Below, in pieces: positions 52,301 through 64,000 of a DNA stretch of 64,000 bases (position 1 is the first letter of the stretch; each line of letters begins with the position of its first letter). A program made the translations under genes and the position numbers. The stretch comes from Cinclus cinclus (lineage: Eukaryota; Chordata; Aves; Passeriformes; Cinclidae). The stretch covers positions 12,144,347 to 12,208,346 of the forward strand of contig NC_085047.1 of assembly GCF_963662255.1 (NCBI RefSeq), written 5' to 3'. The notes beneath the pieces are model-generated. The model made no database searches. It had not been told where the DNA came from and was given only the letters and a program-made list of their open reading frames with translations.

Positions 52301-54315
52301 TTAAAGAAATCAACCTCCAATTTAATAACTTATGATTTATGTAAGCAACTACAAAGATAATGAAAGAGAACTTTGCAACTTGGCTGTTAACCAGAAGAAG
52401 TAAAAAGTATTAAGTTTGCGGAATTGTATTGATAATAGCTGATCCTGCCTATTAATGAAAAAGAAATAAACACGAGAAGAAAACAAACATACTGGAATAA
52501 GTTCTAGGCTTACAAGAGTGATGGCTGCCTTTCTTGCTGGAGCAATAACCTAAGTCCTCTTTATTCACGTAAGCTTGAGCAAAAAAAATATTAATACAGA
52601 GAGGTTCATTAAATTCACAAAAATATTAATACATCATCTTTAGATGAGTGAGCTTCAATTAGGTACTAATGATGGATTCAATGGAATATGCATTAATTTA
52701 AATGAAGTGATTTTACAGGGATTCAGAAAACACTCCTGAATTATCACTGTCTGCTGGAAATTTTCCCTACAACAAACCCTAAATTTGTGTAGGGAATCTC
52801 AGTACTGTGTGTTTTTTGCTGGTTCCACAGCCCCAGTTTTAAGGTGCAGATGGCAAAATCGACTATAATGGTGGCTTACTACTTGTGCTCTCTCCAGAGT
52901 TTTAAGTTCAAATTGCACCTATAAAAAGGGGTAATTAGTCCTTTCTGGTTTATTGCTCTTCGGGGAAAGGAAGCAGTTTCAGTTAACTATCGACTAGACA
53001 CCACTCCAGATTAAATATCCTAGATTCAGTACCTTATCCTGGCTTTCAAATACCAAACTGAGAGATCAAAGAAAGTAGGAAATGTCACCTTCTTAAACAT
53101 TATGGACTATTAATTATGTCTTTGCAGTGAACTTTCTCATTGCAATTAGTCTACAGACATGAAGATCATTCTTTATAAAAGACTATAGGCTGTAACAAGG
53201 TTAATTCCAATTTAAACTATGTTAATAACAAGAATGTCTGCATTCAGACAGCTGAATAATTATCTGATAAGCAAAGTATGTGTAATGAAGCAGAAAAAAT
53301 TGACTAATTTTAAAACAACCATGGGTATGCAACAAGGTATATGTTTGTCTTTCCTAGCACTGTTGCTTTCCTACACCTCCCTTTAACTCTCTAGTTCTCT
53401 ATGGAGAGGGATTCATAAAGCAAATTACATCTAGGTATAGGTAACTGTAAGTGAATACGTAGCTGCATGTGACAGGAATTTGACAGCCACTTTGAAATGT
53501 GTGCCTTTTGGGGTCACTTAAAAAAGAACTGCATAGAAGATTTCTGTGCCTTTGCTTTGACACACACTCTTACTCTTCAGTAAAGCTGGGAGCCAATTGC
53601 CCTCATGGTGGGTGGCACCTGAGGGTGAGCAGGAGATCCCAGGGTGGAATTTCATGTCACAGTTTCCCCTGCAGCAAACCTCGTTTAAAAGATTTCCGAG
53701 CACCCTTTTTTCCCAGGCCTTGCTTTTTTTCCCAGTGAGTTTATCACACACTAGATAATACTCTAAAATGAGTAAGTGACAGGTTGCTGTGCAGAAAGTG
53801 CCACAGAGAGAGCTGTGCTGATTCAGCTGAAGGGAGCTTGTATTTCACCAGGAGGGGAAAGCTAGAAAGTGAAAGTATAGTACAGTATATTCAAGCACAA
53901 TCAACAAGACAGACCCAGCCTATAACTTAAAGTATTTTAGAAACATAGGACCGGGCCTTTACTTTTCACATTTTTTCAGAGAAATAAAAGTAACACTCAC
54001 TGAAATGCTAATAAACAAACAGCCAAAGGGTTTAGCTTTGCAAGAAACTGTAGACAGTGCTGTTTTCTTATGGAATGGAGACAACTGGGCTGTGATTTCT
54101 TTAATTTTTTATCTAAGAATAACGAATTTTCTGTGTTTTAATTTCCTTTGTAGAAAGGAAAAAGAAAATACTCTCTACTGTTCTGAGATTCAAAGCCCAT
54201 TTCTGACAGAAGCTCAGATAACCACTCTAAAATGATAGTCTGTTATTCTGGAATACCCAAGACAAAACCAAACTTTTCAGTACTACTGTGCAGAATAATA
54301 CTTTAAAGCCTCTGT
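49341..54315. other. Intergenic block, no gene recognised
   Basis: Mostly AT-rich. The first 500 bases are richer in GC and could be a decayed repeat, but I cannot name a family. Small tandem duplications occur, for example AGAAAGCAATTGC/AGAAAGCAATTAC at about 50808-50833. No exon-like structure was recognised. Confidence 0.5.
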
Positions 54316-55088
54316 GGTTGGTTGAGCTTGGCTGGACACCAGGTGTTTGCTAAGACATTCTATCACCCCTTCCCCTAAATTTGACACAGGGACAATGTGC
54401 AGTGAAAAGTTCTTAGCTTGAGATAAGGACAGGAGATTACTTACATTTTACTGTCATGGGCAAATGGACTCGACTTGGGAAAATAATTTAATGTACTGCC
54501 AACCCTCTGTAGGAGATTAGGATGAGACAACAAAACACCTTCTGCCCTCCCTTCCTTCTTCCCAGGTTCAACTTGACCCTTAACTCCTGAGTGGTGCAGG
54601 GGGATGGGGAATAGAGTGACACAGACAGTCTATAGGGCTTAATCTCTGCTGCTCTTTCCTCCTCACACCTCACACTCTCCTCCTCCAGCATGGGGTGTCT
54701 CTCCCAGGAATCCATTGCTAATGAACTTGTCCAGCATGAGACCTTCTCACCAGCTGCAGTTCTTCCAGAACAGCTCCAGTGTGAGTTCTTTCCATCGAGC
54801 AGTCCACCAGGAACAGGCTGTTCCAGCGTGGAACCCTCACACGGCTCAGCTCTTGCTAGAAACCCTGCTTCTCCATGGCCCACTGCTCCTGCCAGGAGCA
54901 TCCCTTATCCTATTTTAAATTTGTCATCCCACCGGCACTAACAGTGTCACTGCTGGCCTCAACTTTGGCTGGTGGAAGGCTTGACTTGGTGCTGGGTGAA
55001 CCTGGCTCTTTCAGGAAGGGGGTAGCTTTTGGTGCCTTCTCCCAGAAGCTACTCCAGCAGCCAAAACATTGTCACGTACACCCAACAA
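54316..55088 (+). mobile_element. Avian endogenous-retrovirus LTR-type repeat
   Basis: This is the fullest LTR-like repeat here, about 770 bases. It preserves the order of a common avian element: GGTTGGTTGAGCTTGGCTGG, GAGATAAGGACAGGAGATTA, ACTGTCATGGGCAAATGGAC, TCGACTTGGGAAAATAATTT, a run of 'ctccagcatgg'-type tandem-like units (about 54680-54900), and the end CAGCCAAAACATTGTCACG. Frames of up to 137 codons inside it have no protein meaning. It is diverged, with several internal deletions. No retroviral gene lies beside it. Confidence 0.75.
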
Positions 55089-58000
55089 ACCAAGAGTTTC
55101 TGTGGAAAGAAAAAGATCTGAAAAACGAAAACCACAGATTTTATCATAGATATGGATAATTATGTCACTTGCAGACAGTTGTATTTGTTTGCATTTCCAG
55201 ACACTTAATGGAAATTGAAAAAGATGCTTATAATGAAATGATGCAATATGATCCATCAGACAAATACTTGCTAAGTCCTTCATGTGTATATATGAAACAT
55301 ATGATGCATCATTTTGATGAATGATAGTCGGACTGACCCTGGAGTATGGTCATGGGCTGTTCTCAAAAATTATAATCCTAATTTGGGGACACAAATAAAC
55401 TTTGAAAAGACTGTTCAGTTTCATGGTAGTATAGTTACTGTCCTGACAGTATGCCTTGATCCTTCATGGACACAAGGCTGTATTTCTGTTGGATTGGTCA
55501 AACCCTGACAGAGTTTTTATGCCGACAAAATGTCATGGACCCTGACCATTTTGCACAAACTATTTAAGATTCAGGACATAAAGGTGATAATGGTGTCGCT
55601 ATAAACACCCTTTGGCATGAACATAGTTGAATAACAGGGCAACAAACATTGGCAAAATTCACTAAATTAACATCTTCAAATAAAATGTAAGGGTATGAGG
55701 TAAGATTTACCATTCCCCCTACCCTTTTTGCTCCCTTTCACTGATTCTTATTTTTTTTCTTGTGATTTTCCAACTTGCCTTCCTGCCCTTTGAATCTTCT
55801 AGCCTTTCATTTATAAACCTCAATTCCTTATCAAGTTCTCTCTTCTAGATGACAAGTCAGCATGTTCCTTATCTGATCATCACTGAAGCGTTTACATTCA
55901 AATAGCTTCCCTGAACAAAGACAGTCAGAGGCCATAGTTACCTCTCAGTTCAAGCAATTTTTCCAGGTTCACTACTTCCTTTCTTTCAAGAAACTGGACA
56001 ACTGATATACTGATAATTAATATTACTACTACTACTAACATAAGAAAATTCTACTTACGTAGTTTGTGTAAAGGTACTTCTAAAGTATTGTTCACATTGA
56101 TCTCTTCTAAATATCTGTGTAAAATTGAACTAAAGTGTTAGTATTAATATTTATTAGTATTAGTGTTAATATTCAAGAGTGACTGAAGAGGCAATCCATC
56201 CATGTGGCACAAGATGGATATTTGTCCAGGTAAATTCCATCCTAGGTTTAATCTCACATGTTTATCTACTCCAGATTTAATTTAAGATTTTATTTAAATA
56301 TTCCATTTGTTCTTTTTACACACATTATATTTCTGTACACCGTGTGACAATTATGGGCATGTTTACCGTAAATCTATGAATAATTCCTGTGCAAGGTAAT
56401 CATGACCAATTTGTATCATGCAAATTAATGAGCTAAGCTTTAAACTGAATGTTCCAGGGGGCAGAAGTTGCGCGAGTAGTGTCTGTGGGCTTGCAAAAAG
56501 AATACTATTTGCATATCAGAATCAAGAGATTTTTTTTTTTTTCCAGAGTGGAGTGGGAAAAAGAAAAATAAAAAATAAGGAAATTAGTTGTCACGATTCA
56601 GAAAAAAAGTGTTGAATCCTGAGAGTTGTTGATTAGCTTTTCTACAAGTGGTGTGAGGCTTGACTTCTGTAGTGAAGCCCAGGAAGAAGCTCAGTCACTA
56701 TTCACATGTGGGAGTTGTAATGCTGCCTGAATTGGTCCAAATGGATGGAGTTGTTTTCCCTCCAGTGAGACAGTTCTGCTGTTGTTCAGAAGCCCCACAC
56801 ACACCTTGTTTGCCCTAAGCCTCAAAAAATCTTGCTTCCCTGCCCTGAATCTACAAAAAGGAAATACTGCTAAAGGATAGGATTTGTCAATCTTAGTAAT
56901 GGATCTGCAATTTTCTAATTCCTAATTAAATAGACTGTTTCTAATCCTTAATTTTAATCCAATGTTTTGCACCCAAGAGGAATGCTGATGAATTGTGAAA
57001 TTTCTAAGGCATTCTTCATTGGAGACTTTTCTGATCTGAGTGAAGGGAAATACAAATGCATATCACTATAGATTCCTTTATTTGCCTAGCTCTTTTAGAC
57101 TGCTGAGAAGCAGTTTTCCTATCTGGTAAATAATTATTTATTAGTGCAATATCTAATTTTCATAATGACTGATCACATTCCTCAGTACCGTGGTGAACTA
57201 GAGATCAGGGATGTTTTTATTTGCCATAGAAATAAAGAATTGCAAACAAAAGAAACTATGCAACCAAAACCCTGTATTAAAGGAATATTAAAGTTGATCA
57301 GCCTGAAACTTTATAACAAGGGAAGATCAGATTGTTGCATTTTTACCAAAACTAATTGAGCTCCTTCATGAATACAAAATACTGTGTTTTTGTTAACTAC
57401 TCCATGCATTGCTTTATACAGTGAAGTTCACCCACTCTGAGCCTGTAGCTGATTTTTCTTTTAAATTTTTTTTCTGTCTGAAGCTCCAGGACACACCTGT
57501 CGTATCCTGGTCAGCTCTCACTGATTGATTCCCTTGTGGCAACAGATAAAGCCTGTGCCTGTGTAGTGAGTTCATTCACATGCACCCAGGGAGGCCACAG
57601 CAGAGAAAAGATCTGTCCTTCTGCTTTCACAGCTCACAGGGCGAGCTGTGTCGAGAGTACATTTGGTATTTCTGATAGTAATTGGGGCCCTGATAGTGCA
57701 AGTGGTGTACCCCTGCTCCTGATTGCTTCATCTGTACATCACGGAGCCCTCCTTGTGGGGAGCTGATCTCTGCTCAGACTGGCAGAGCACATCAGCAGCC
57801 ACCTAGAAGGAATTTCACTGTTTTCTCCCCTGAAGTGTTTCTACTCCAGCTGAGCAAGGCAAATTGCTTTGTGTGTCTGATTTCTATCTCCTGCACTCAC
57901 AGTGAGCTTGTTTCCTCTACCATCGCTCCAGTGCTTAACTCCATTCTGTTTCCGGACCCTCATTGTCACTCACTAAGTACTTCTAGAAGTTTTAGTGCTG

Positions 58001-61000
58001 TAAATATGTGTTTAGATCAGCTGTGATTGCTGGATTCCTGCTAGCCAGCAGTGCATCTGCAGTTTTTGTTGTGATGCTTACAGCACGCTATGAATTCTAT
58101 CCTGACCTTGTCAAAATTTATTTTCCTCCTGCATGTCTCTAAGAAGTTATTTAGTTTTCCTTGTTTCCTGTCAGTTTCTAGGAAGGTTTCATTCTCAGCG
58201 CCATAATGAAAATGTTTTGTCCCTGTAAAGACAGATTTACTTGTTATTCACAGCATTAAAAGGTGGTATTTCTGTCATTTTCAAAAGCTTGTTAATAAAT
58301 CTGGTGCAACAGTGGCCCTGTAATTGCTGACTCCAGTTCACAGATTCTGCTGCTTTTTGAAGTTAGCTTGCCCTCTCACATTTCCGTTCTTGTCAGATGA
58401 CACTTGCCCTGAGTCTCATATGCTAATTTTTTGCTCATCTCATGGCTGATTCTCAAGAAGTATGCTCTCTGTAGTTAGCATTTGAGATCAACGACTCCAT
58501 TTCTATTGGTTTATATTTTGTAAATAATCCCATTTCAGTAAAACTATTCCACATCACAAAAATACTGACTTTAGCTTTCACCTTGGACAAAATATTCAAC
58601 TAAATCTCAGTAAAATAAGATGCAAACTACCCAAATAAAGTGCATCACATTATAGTCACTTTTACAATATTTACAAAACACATAGTCTACCCATACTTAG
58701 GAAAAACAGACTGAAAACAGAACATACTTTTCTCTATAAAATGCACAATCTTTCTGTTAAATCCACTGCAGAAATAACCCTGTGTACCACTTTCACATTC
58801 CTGCAGCAGCAACAGTAACAGATATTCAGAAAACAGATGGCTAACCTTCTGAATGGCATTATTCATTTCCATAAGAACACTCTAAAGACCACAATGGTGC
58901 ACCTGTTCTAAACTCTTCCTTTTTAAGTGTAAAGCACTGTCAACTTTCAAATATACAGCCTAGATACAGGACTAATTGTGACTTAAATGGAAAAAAAAGG
59001 TGTTCAATCATGCAGTAACACTTTTTTTTTTTTAATGCAATTTTCAGGTCTGGATATAGTAATGCATCACACAGAAAAAGAGTAAATTTTCTGTCTCTCA
59101 TTTGTCCAGTCAGTTTTGTGGCTGTGGAACAGACTCTGACTAGCCTAAGGACTGGAGTTACTTTCCCTTAGAGCAGGTCCCTCAGCACACTCTGTCATGT
59201 TTCTGTAATCTGAACATGAAAAGATGCTTAATTATTACTCTGCAATATTCTCATTAATGATAGAGGATGCTTTCAGAGCAGGATCTAATCAACTAGTGAG
59301 TCTGGCTCACTGTAGGGGTCACAGCGAGCCCCCACGGTTCCTTAGGGAAGAGTTAGGAATATGGAGTTGCTGTACCACATCAAAGTCAAGGTTCACTGAG
59401 CCCTCTATTCTGTGTATGATGCTGAGAGTAGCTCAAGTGCTGCAGAAGTCTGTATACGACTCCTGTGGGAAATATGGATTAATTTCCACCTTAAATCTTG
59501 AAACGATTGCCTGAATACCCATATAAATTTCCAGTTTCTTTTAGAACCTTGTTAAAGTCTTAGCTTCAAAAATTGAGTCTGTGACACGATGACAAGTGTG
59601 CTCTACCCCTTCAGGTGACAGGTCTTGTACAGCCCAAACCAGAGGTCAAACTGCAGCTGTAGCTCTTTTCCTGGCAGGGGAAGATGAAAAAATGGGACCC
59701 AGTGCAAGTGTGATCTGCTCCCAGCTGCATGCCCAGCAGAACTACTCCTCTGCAGCACAAAGCCCATGGCTCTCTCAGCTATGGGGATGTTCAATCTGCT
59801 TCCTTTAAGTTCTGACCACTTCTTATGTTTTTATTTAGTGCCATCTTACTTCCACTAAAAAGTTACTGGGGAATTGACTAATTTCCTTGTGCAAGTGAAA
59901 GAAAGTTTAAGTAAGGAGGATTGTAGGGAAATAGATAAAATCAGATGATCATTAGCTGCTCTGTATTTACTATAAAATTGTCTAATTTCATAGGTTGCTT
60001 AAACTTTCATGTGAATCTCTATACATAAGGTACCGTATATGTCATAAACATAAAAACTGTGTATAGAAGACATAACTTAAAGAATGTAGCATCTTGAAAG
60101 GATAAGAATAAATAGGGCAGAACCTTGAGATCTTCATAAACTGTCTCATGAGATGTTTTCCAATTTATCTGCCATTAATAATTACTGTGGTAAGTGCTAG
60201 ATGGAAAAATCAAACTCCTAATCAGGCCATGTTTAGTAAATTCAGCCCAGAACCGTATGTTAGCTAAAATTTATATAACTGTGAGCAAAAACACCTTAAT
60301 TGTCCATAATGGGGAGTGAATATGGCTAACATACATATGCGAGCAATCAGTCAGAGAAGAGTAAGTTCATATCCTAATTTGTAAGAAGAAAGATATCCTT
60401 AATTAGAAATTTTTTTAAGACTTTCTGCTCCCTTGATTACTTATATGTGCACTGGAACATAAGAACCACATCAGTCACAGCATGAATTATCATATCTTGG
60501 CCCTCCAGACAAAGAGGAATGGAACAAAGGCTCCCAATTATTTTCACTGCCACAGCATTATTTGGAGGTCCAGCTGTGAACTGAGTCTTGAGAAAACTTG
60601 CTACTTTTTGCTAGTGAGAGATAGGTAGAGAAGAAGTACGAGGAATTTTGATGTGGTATGTTTTTTTTAATAAAGCTGGGAAATCTAAAGCAAGTCAGAA
60701 GACAACAACTTCATCATTATGGGAGAGCAATTTTGCTTTTAAATTAAATATATATAAAACCCACATTGTTCAACTGTCATACACATTCAAAACACTGCTT
60801 AAGGAATACTTACTTTTTCATGTAAAGGTAAATGGAAAACTTCCAGTAGTTATAAGAAGGGGAAAAAATCAAAGAAGTTCACATGAAGGTGACCGTGTTA
60901 CCTGAAGTACAGTCTCCTAGTTAATATTTGGAGGCTGATATCTGACATTATCTGACATTCAAAGACCTTCAGGTGCATTTATGACACTGTGTATGACACT

Positions 61001-64000
61001 GAAATGAAAAATTCAGTTTTGAAAGGTATGAAGAAATAGCATCACAGAAGATGCTATCTTTTACATAATTTTTTTTTACAATTTTGACATAACAGATATG
61101 TATTATATACTGCATATACAAAGATCTTCATGCAAGTGTTGGGATTTTTGTTTGCTTTACATGTCTGTACTGCAGTAACTGGAGCTAGGGTGGGCGTGCA
61201 AGTGAGTGTGTGATGGATAGCAAAGATAAACCAGATGAGCTGACAAGCAGGTGTAGAAGTCTGGGAGCTGAGGAGATGAAGGGATCTCCAAGACACATCC
61301 CTGAGTTGTGATACACGTTTGTATCTCTGGAGACAAGAGCACAGACAGTCAGGTATCAGGATTAAGGGGGTCCTGGGGGATGTGAAGGGGTTGGGAGTGA
61401 TGGTTGTAGCAGCAACTACAGTAGGGCTGTGGCTGCAGAGGTTTGTTTGTCCACGTGCCAGGAATGGGCCAGACTGGAGTCCAGGGGCCAGAGGCAGAGT
61501 CAGGGAAGTGTGAGCCCTGCAGCTGGAGAGATCCACCTTCCTCACTTGTGCACATTTATATTTCTTTTTCTAGTAGAAACCCATCCTGATGCATCAGAGA
61601 CGTCAGACAATTGGAGCTGCCAGTCTTCCTGTGAGTGCCCTGTGTGTCTTATTTGTGTGGCCATCAGTGTATAAATGGACATTGTACATGGCATATAGCA
61701 GACTCTGTGTCTGGATTATGTGCTCACCTTGCTGTTGGAGAGACCAAGCTGGACTGATGAACCTGGGTACTATGGACTGCAAAAGGAGGTCCAGAAGATG
61801 AGGAAGGAAGGATCTGAGAGGTTCCCAAGATTATTTGATAAGGTGATAAGAGCTGCAATGTAAAGGTTGACAAGAATGACCAAACAAACCACAGAGACCA
61901 TCCACTACATATCTCTCCAGGCTGTAATGGCTTTTACAGCACCACAATTGTATGAGGTGCAAGAGAGGATGAGACTGGGTCACAGTGGCTCTAAACAAAA
62001 TAATCATAAGGAACCTCTAGAGGTTCCAGAGGTTGCTTTGAATTGATTCACGCATCAAAAGGGGATGCCCACTGTTATCCCTGAGGATAAACTTATAAAG
62101 GGTTTGTTGTCGAGATCAGAAGATAATGGAAGTAGGTCAGGTTAAAACAGCAATCTAGTAAATCATTACCTCAAGTACTGATTTATCCAAATTAAGTTAA
62201 AATGTTATGTTAGGAACTAGTTTTTCTGATATCCCTCTCTTCTCTTGGAGGAAAACAAATACAGAGAGTAATTCAGGTGATCAGAAAGAAATTTTGTTTT
62301 GTGGATTTTATTTATTTTTTAATTTGAGGGTGGAATAGTGCAAGTTGTACAAGTTAGGTCTCTGACTGAGCTCTAATTTCTAGACCTCTCCTCAAAAGGT
62401 TTAAACGCTATTAAAATGGAGGGGGGATGATGGACTTGCAACTTTATTTTCAATTGAAACAATGGACATGCAAGTTTCTTTCTTTCTTCTTCCTGCTTTT
62501 GTAACAGTAGGAATGAAATTTCATGCTTCCAGCCAGTCTAACTGACAGCTGGATGTACATCTCAGCCACAGAGACACAGAGAGCCAGACAGACATACTTT
62601 GCATTTAAGGATAGTTTTGGGCTAAAACAACCTCTGTCTGTCTCTAAGATCTGACCAGTTTGGGTGATAGTATGGAACACTCCTCTCTAAGGTTAGGGCA
62701 GGATGTAGGAATCTCTGCCAGCATTCCCCTTAATAAAAAGAATTCTAAAGTGCATAGGTGAGCACAAGCTACAGATGAATGTCAAACTGCTGATACCTTT
62801 ACTTACACATTTAATGCACTATTGGTATGTAATTTACAGCTTTATGAAGTGCTTCGTAGTACTCTAAAGATAATAGGTGAGGTATCAAGGTATGACATTA
62901 CAGTCATACTACAGTGCTAGCATCAGCCACATCTAAAGTAGAAAGGTCAGGAAAAACTCATCGAAAAAGTATAACATGGATTTTCCAGGGCTTTTGGTAT
63001 CCCTTTCAGAGTGCAGATAATTTTTATCCAGAAAGGAGAGCTCCAAAAATATACCTTTGTTTGTTGAGTTTTCTCAGTAGATATTTCTGCAGTTCATCAG
63101 CATGATTCCACACAACTCATAGATCACTGAGAAGAAGTGTAAGGTAATTTCCTTGATTTTTGTACCTCTACATCACAACAAAATCAGCTTCAATTGTAAA
63201 ACAAAACAATAAAAAAAACAAACAAACAAACAAAAAAACCCCCCTCACTTTGCTGTGTAACATTCTGAAATATGCTGAAAACCAAAACGTTGCCGTGGGC
63301 CTTTATGCAGCTTTTTGAAAATGCTAAAAATATACAGCAAAGGGACTTAAGTTTTCCTTAATCCAGGCTCTGTCTACTGTGCTTCAAACAGGTAAATGGT
63401 CTGCTCTGCCCAGTGTTTGACATGGCTGATATTTTGTGGATGTGATTAGCTCATTACATTGGAGTTAATATTCTAATAAACCCACATAAATACTTGCGTT
63501 TATGCACTTCAGCTTTTTGCCATAACTTCATCATCTGGGATGGTGGAATGAGTATTCAAGGGTACAACTGGGAGAAATTTATGAAAATGCTTTCTTAAAA
63601 ACTCTTAATCAATGGTAATGTTAGCCCAGAAAGGGAATTTAAAATCATGCTAGGTCCACGTGGAGTTTTTGAGTAGGTATTGTGCTCATAACTAGATCCA
63701 TCACCAAACTGACTGGTCTAGCGTGATTCACCAAAACATATCAGACACCTGACTAATGTAAATTCCCTGTTTGTCACAATTAAAGCAATCTCAGCTTCAC
63801 TGCTGTAAATCTTGAGCAAATCAACATTTAAATTTATCTTAATGTTAGGCAGTTCCATCATCTCAGTAGGTTTGTTCTACATTTATATAGCTATGTGAAA
63901 TTTCACAGTTTGTTCTAAATTTCTTTATTGCTATGATAGGCTGATGCATTTGATGGAAACACAAAAATCAAGCAAACACATTTCAATGTCTATGGAAAAA
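55089..64000. other. Intergenic block, no gene recognised
   Basis: AT-rich sequence with an A-rich (AAAC)n tract near 63199-63240. A GC-richer stretch at about 61170-61860 may be an unclassified old repeat. A TTAGTATTAATATT-like imperfect repeat lies near 56135-56175. No exons, RNA genes or CpG clusters were recognised. Confidence 0.5.
61170..61860. repeat. Unclassified GC-richer segment, possibly repeat-derived
   Basis: The stretch is clearly richer in G and C, with purine-rich phrases on the plus strand and wording such as GAGACCAAGCTGGACTGATG and GGAGGTCCAGAAGATGAGG that looks like an old CR1 5' untranslated region or LTR. I cannot assign a family. A 163-codon minus-strand frame (61054-61545) crosses it but has no recognisable domain. 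Confidence 0.3.

Noticed and set aside
54488..54941. ORFs of up to 137 codons on both strands
   Set aside because: They lie inside a GC-rich LTR-type repeat and have no domain motifs.
59290..59440. Faint similarity to an avian interspersed repeat
   Set aside because: It is too degenerate to assign by eye.
61054..61545. 163-codon minus-strand ORF, the longest in the window
   Set aside because: There are no family motifs. It overlaps a GC-rich possible repeat, and its length is not far beyond chance for 64 kb in six frames. Not called as a gene.
1..64000. CRISPR arrays, tRNA or rRNA genes, bacterial operon features
   Set aside because: No direct-repeat/spacer array, cloverleaf with A/B boxes or rRNA segment was recognised, and the sequence is eukaryotic.

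Overview
The window is vertebrate nuclear DNA, almost certainly from a bird. It is AT-rich, with long introns and intergenic space and many microsatellites. It also carries at least nine fragments of CR1 LINEs, recognisable by their TTCTATGAT-type 3' ends and the C-terminal part of their reverse-transcriptase ORF, and several LTRs of avian endogenous-retrovirus type. I cannot name the species. Nothing looks prokaryotic or organellar. A 200-base run of N (38002-38201) marks an assembly gap.

One protein-coding gene can be supported. On the minus strand, positions 6-3210 hold the first three coding exons of TMPRSS15 (enteropeptidase, the duodenal serine protease that activates trypsinogen). Exon 1 (3066-3210) encodes the cytosolic tail and signal anchor. 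Exon 2 (362-492) and exon 3 (6-73) encode the start of the SEA domain. The reading frame passes through both introns with matching splice phases, and the residues align without gaps with human enteropeptidase as I recall it. The rest of the gene (SEA, LDLR-A, CUB, MAM, SRCR and trypsin domains) lies beyond the left edge. A TATA box with CDX-like and HNF1-like sites lies just upstream of exon 1 (3292-3332).

From about 3.3 kb to 64 kb I see no further gene, RNA gene or CpG-rich promoter. This fits the gene desert found upstream of TMPRSS15 in human 21q21, between TMPRSS15 and NCAM2. The space holds CR1 fragments: minus strand at 5.7, 7.3, 26.2 and 48.8 kb; plus strand at 14.9, 16.6, 19.4 and 24.8 kb; one more on the minus strand sits in TMPRSS15 intron 1. 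It also holds LTR-type repeats at 1.3 kb (inside the gene), 4.95, 15.5, 48.3 and 54.3 kb, simple repeats including an (ATT)n/(CCCAT)n pair at 42.1-42.3 kb, and otherwise unclassified sequence. Most open frames here have lengths expected by chance or lie inside repeats.

The items most worth a second look are: a 1.4 kb plus-strand stretch (30751-32160) with only six stops in one frame; a 142-codon minus-strand ORF with a signal-peptide-like start (22408-22836); a poly(A) run preceded by AATAAA that may mark a retroposed transcript (25.6 kb); and an N-terminus of enteropeptidase lacking the glycine found at position 2 in mammals.
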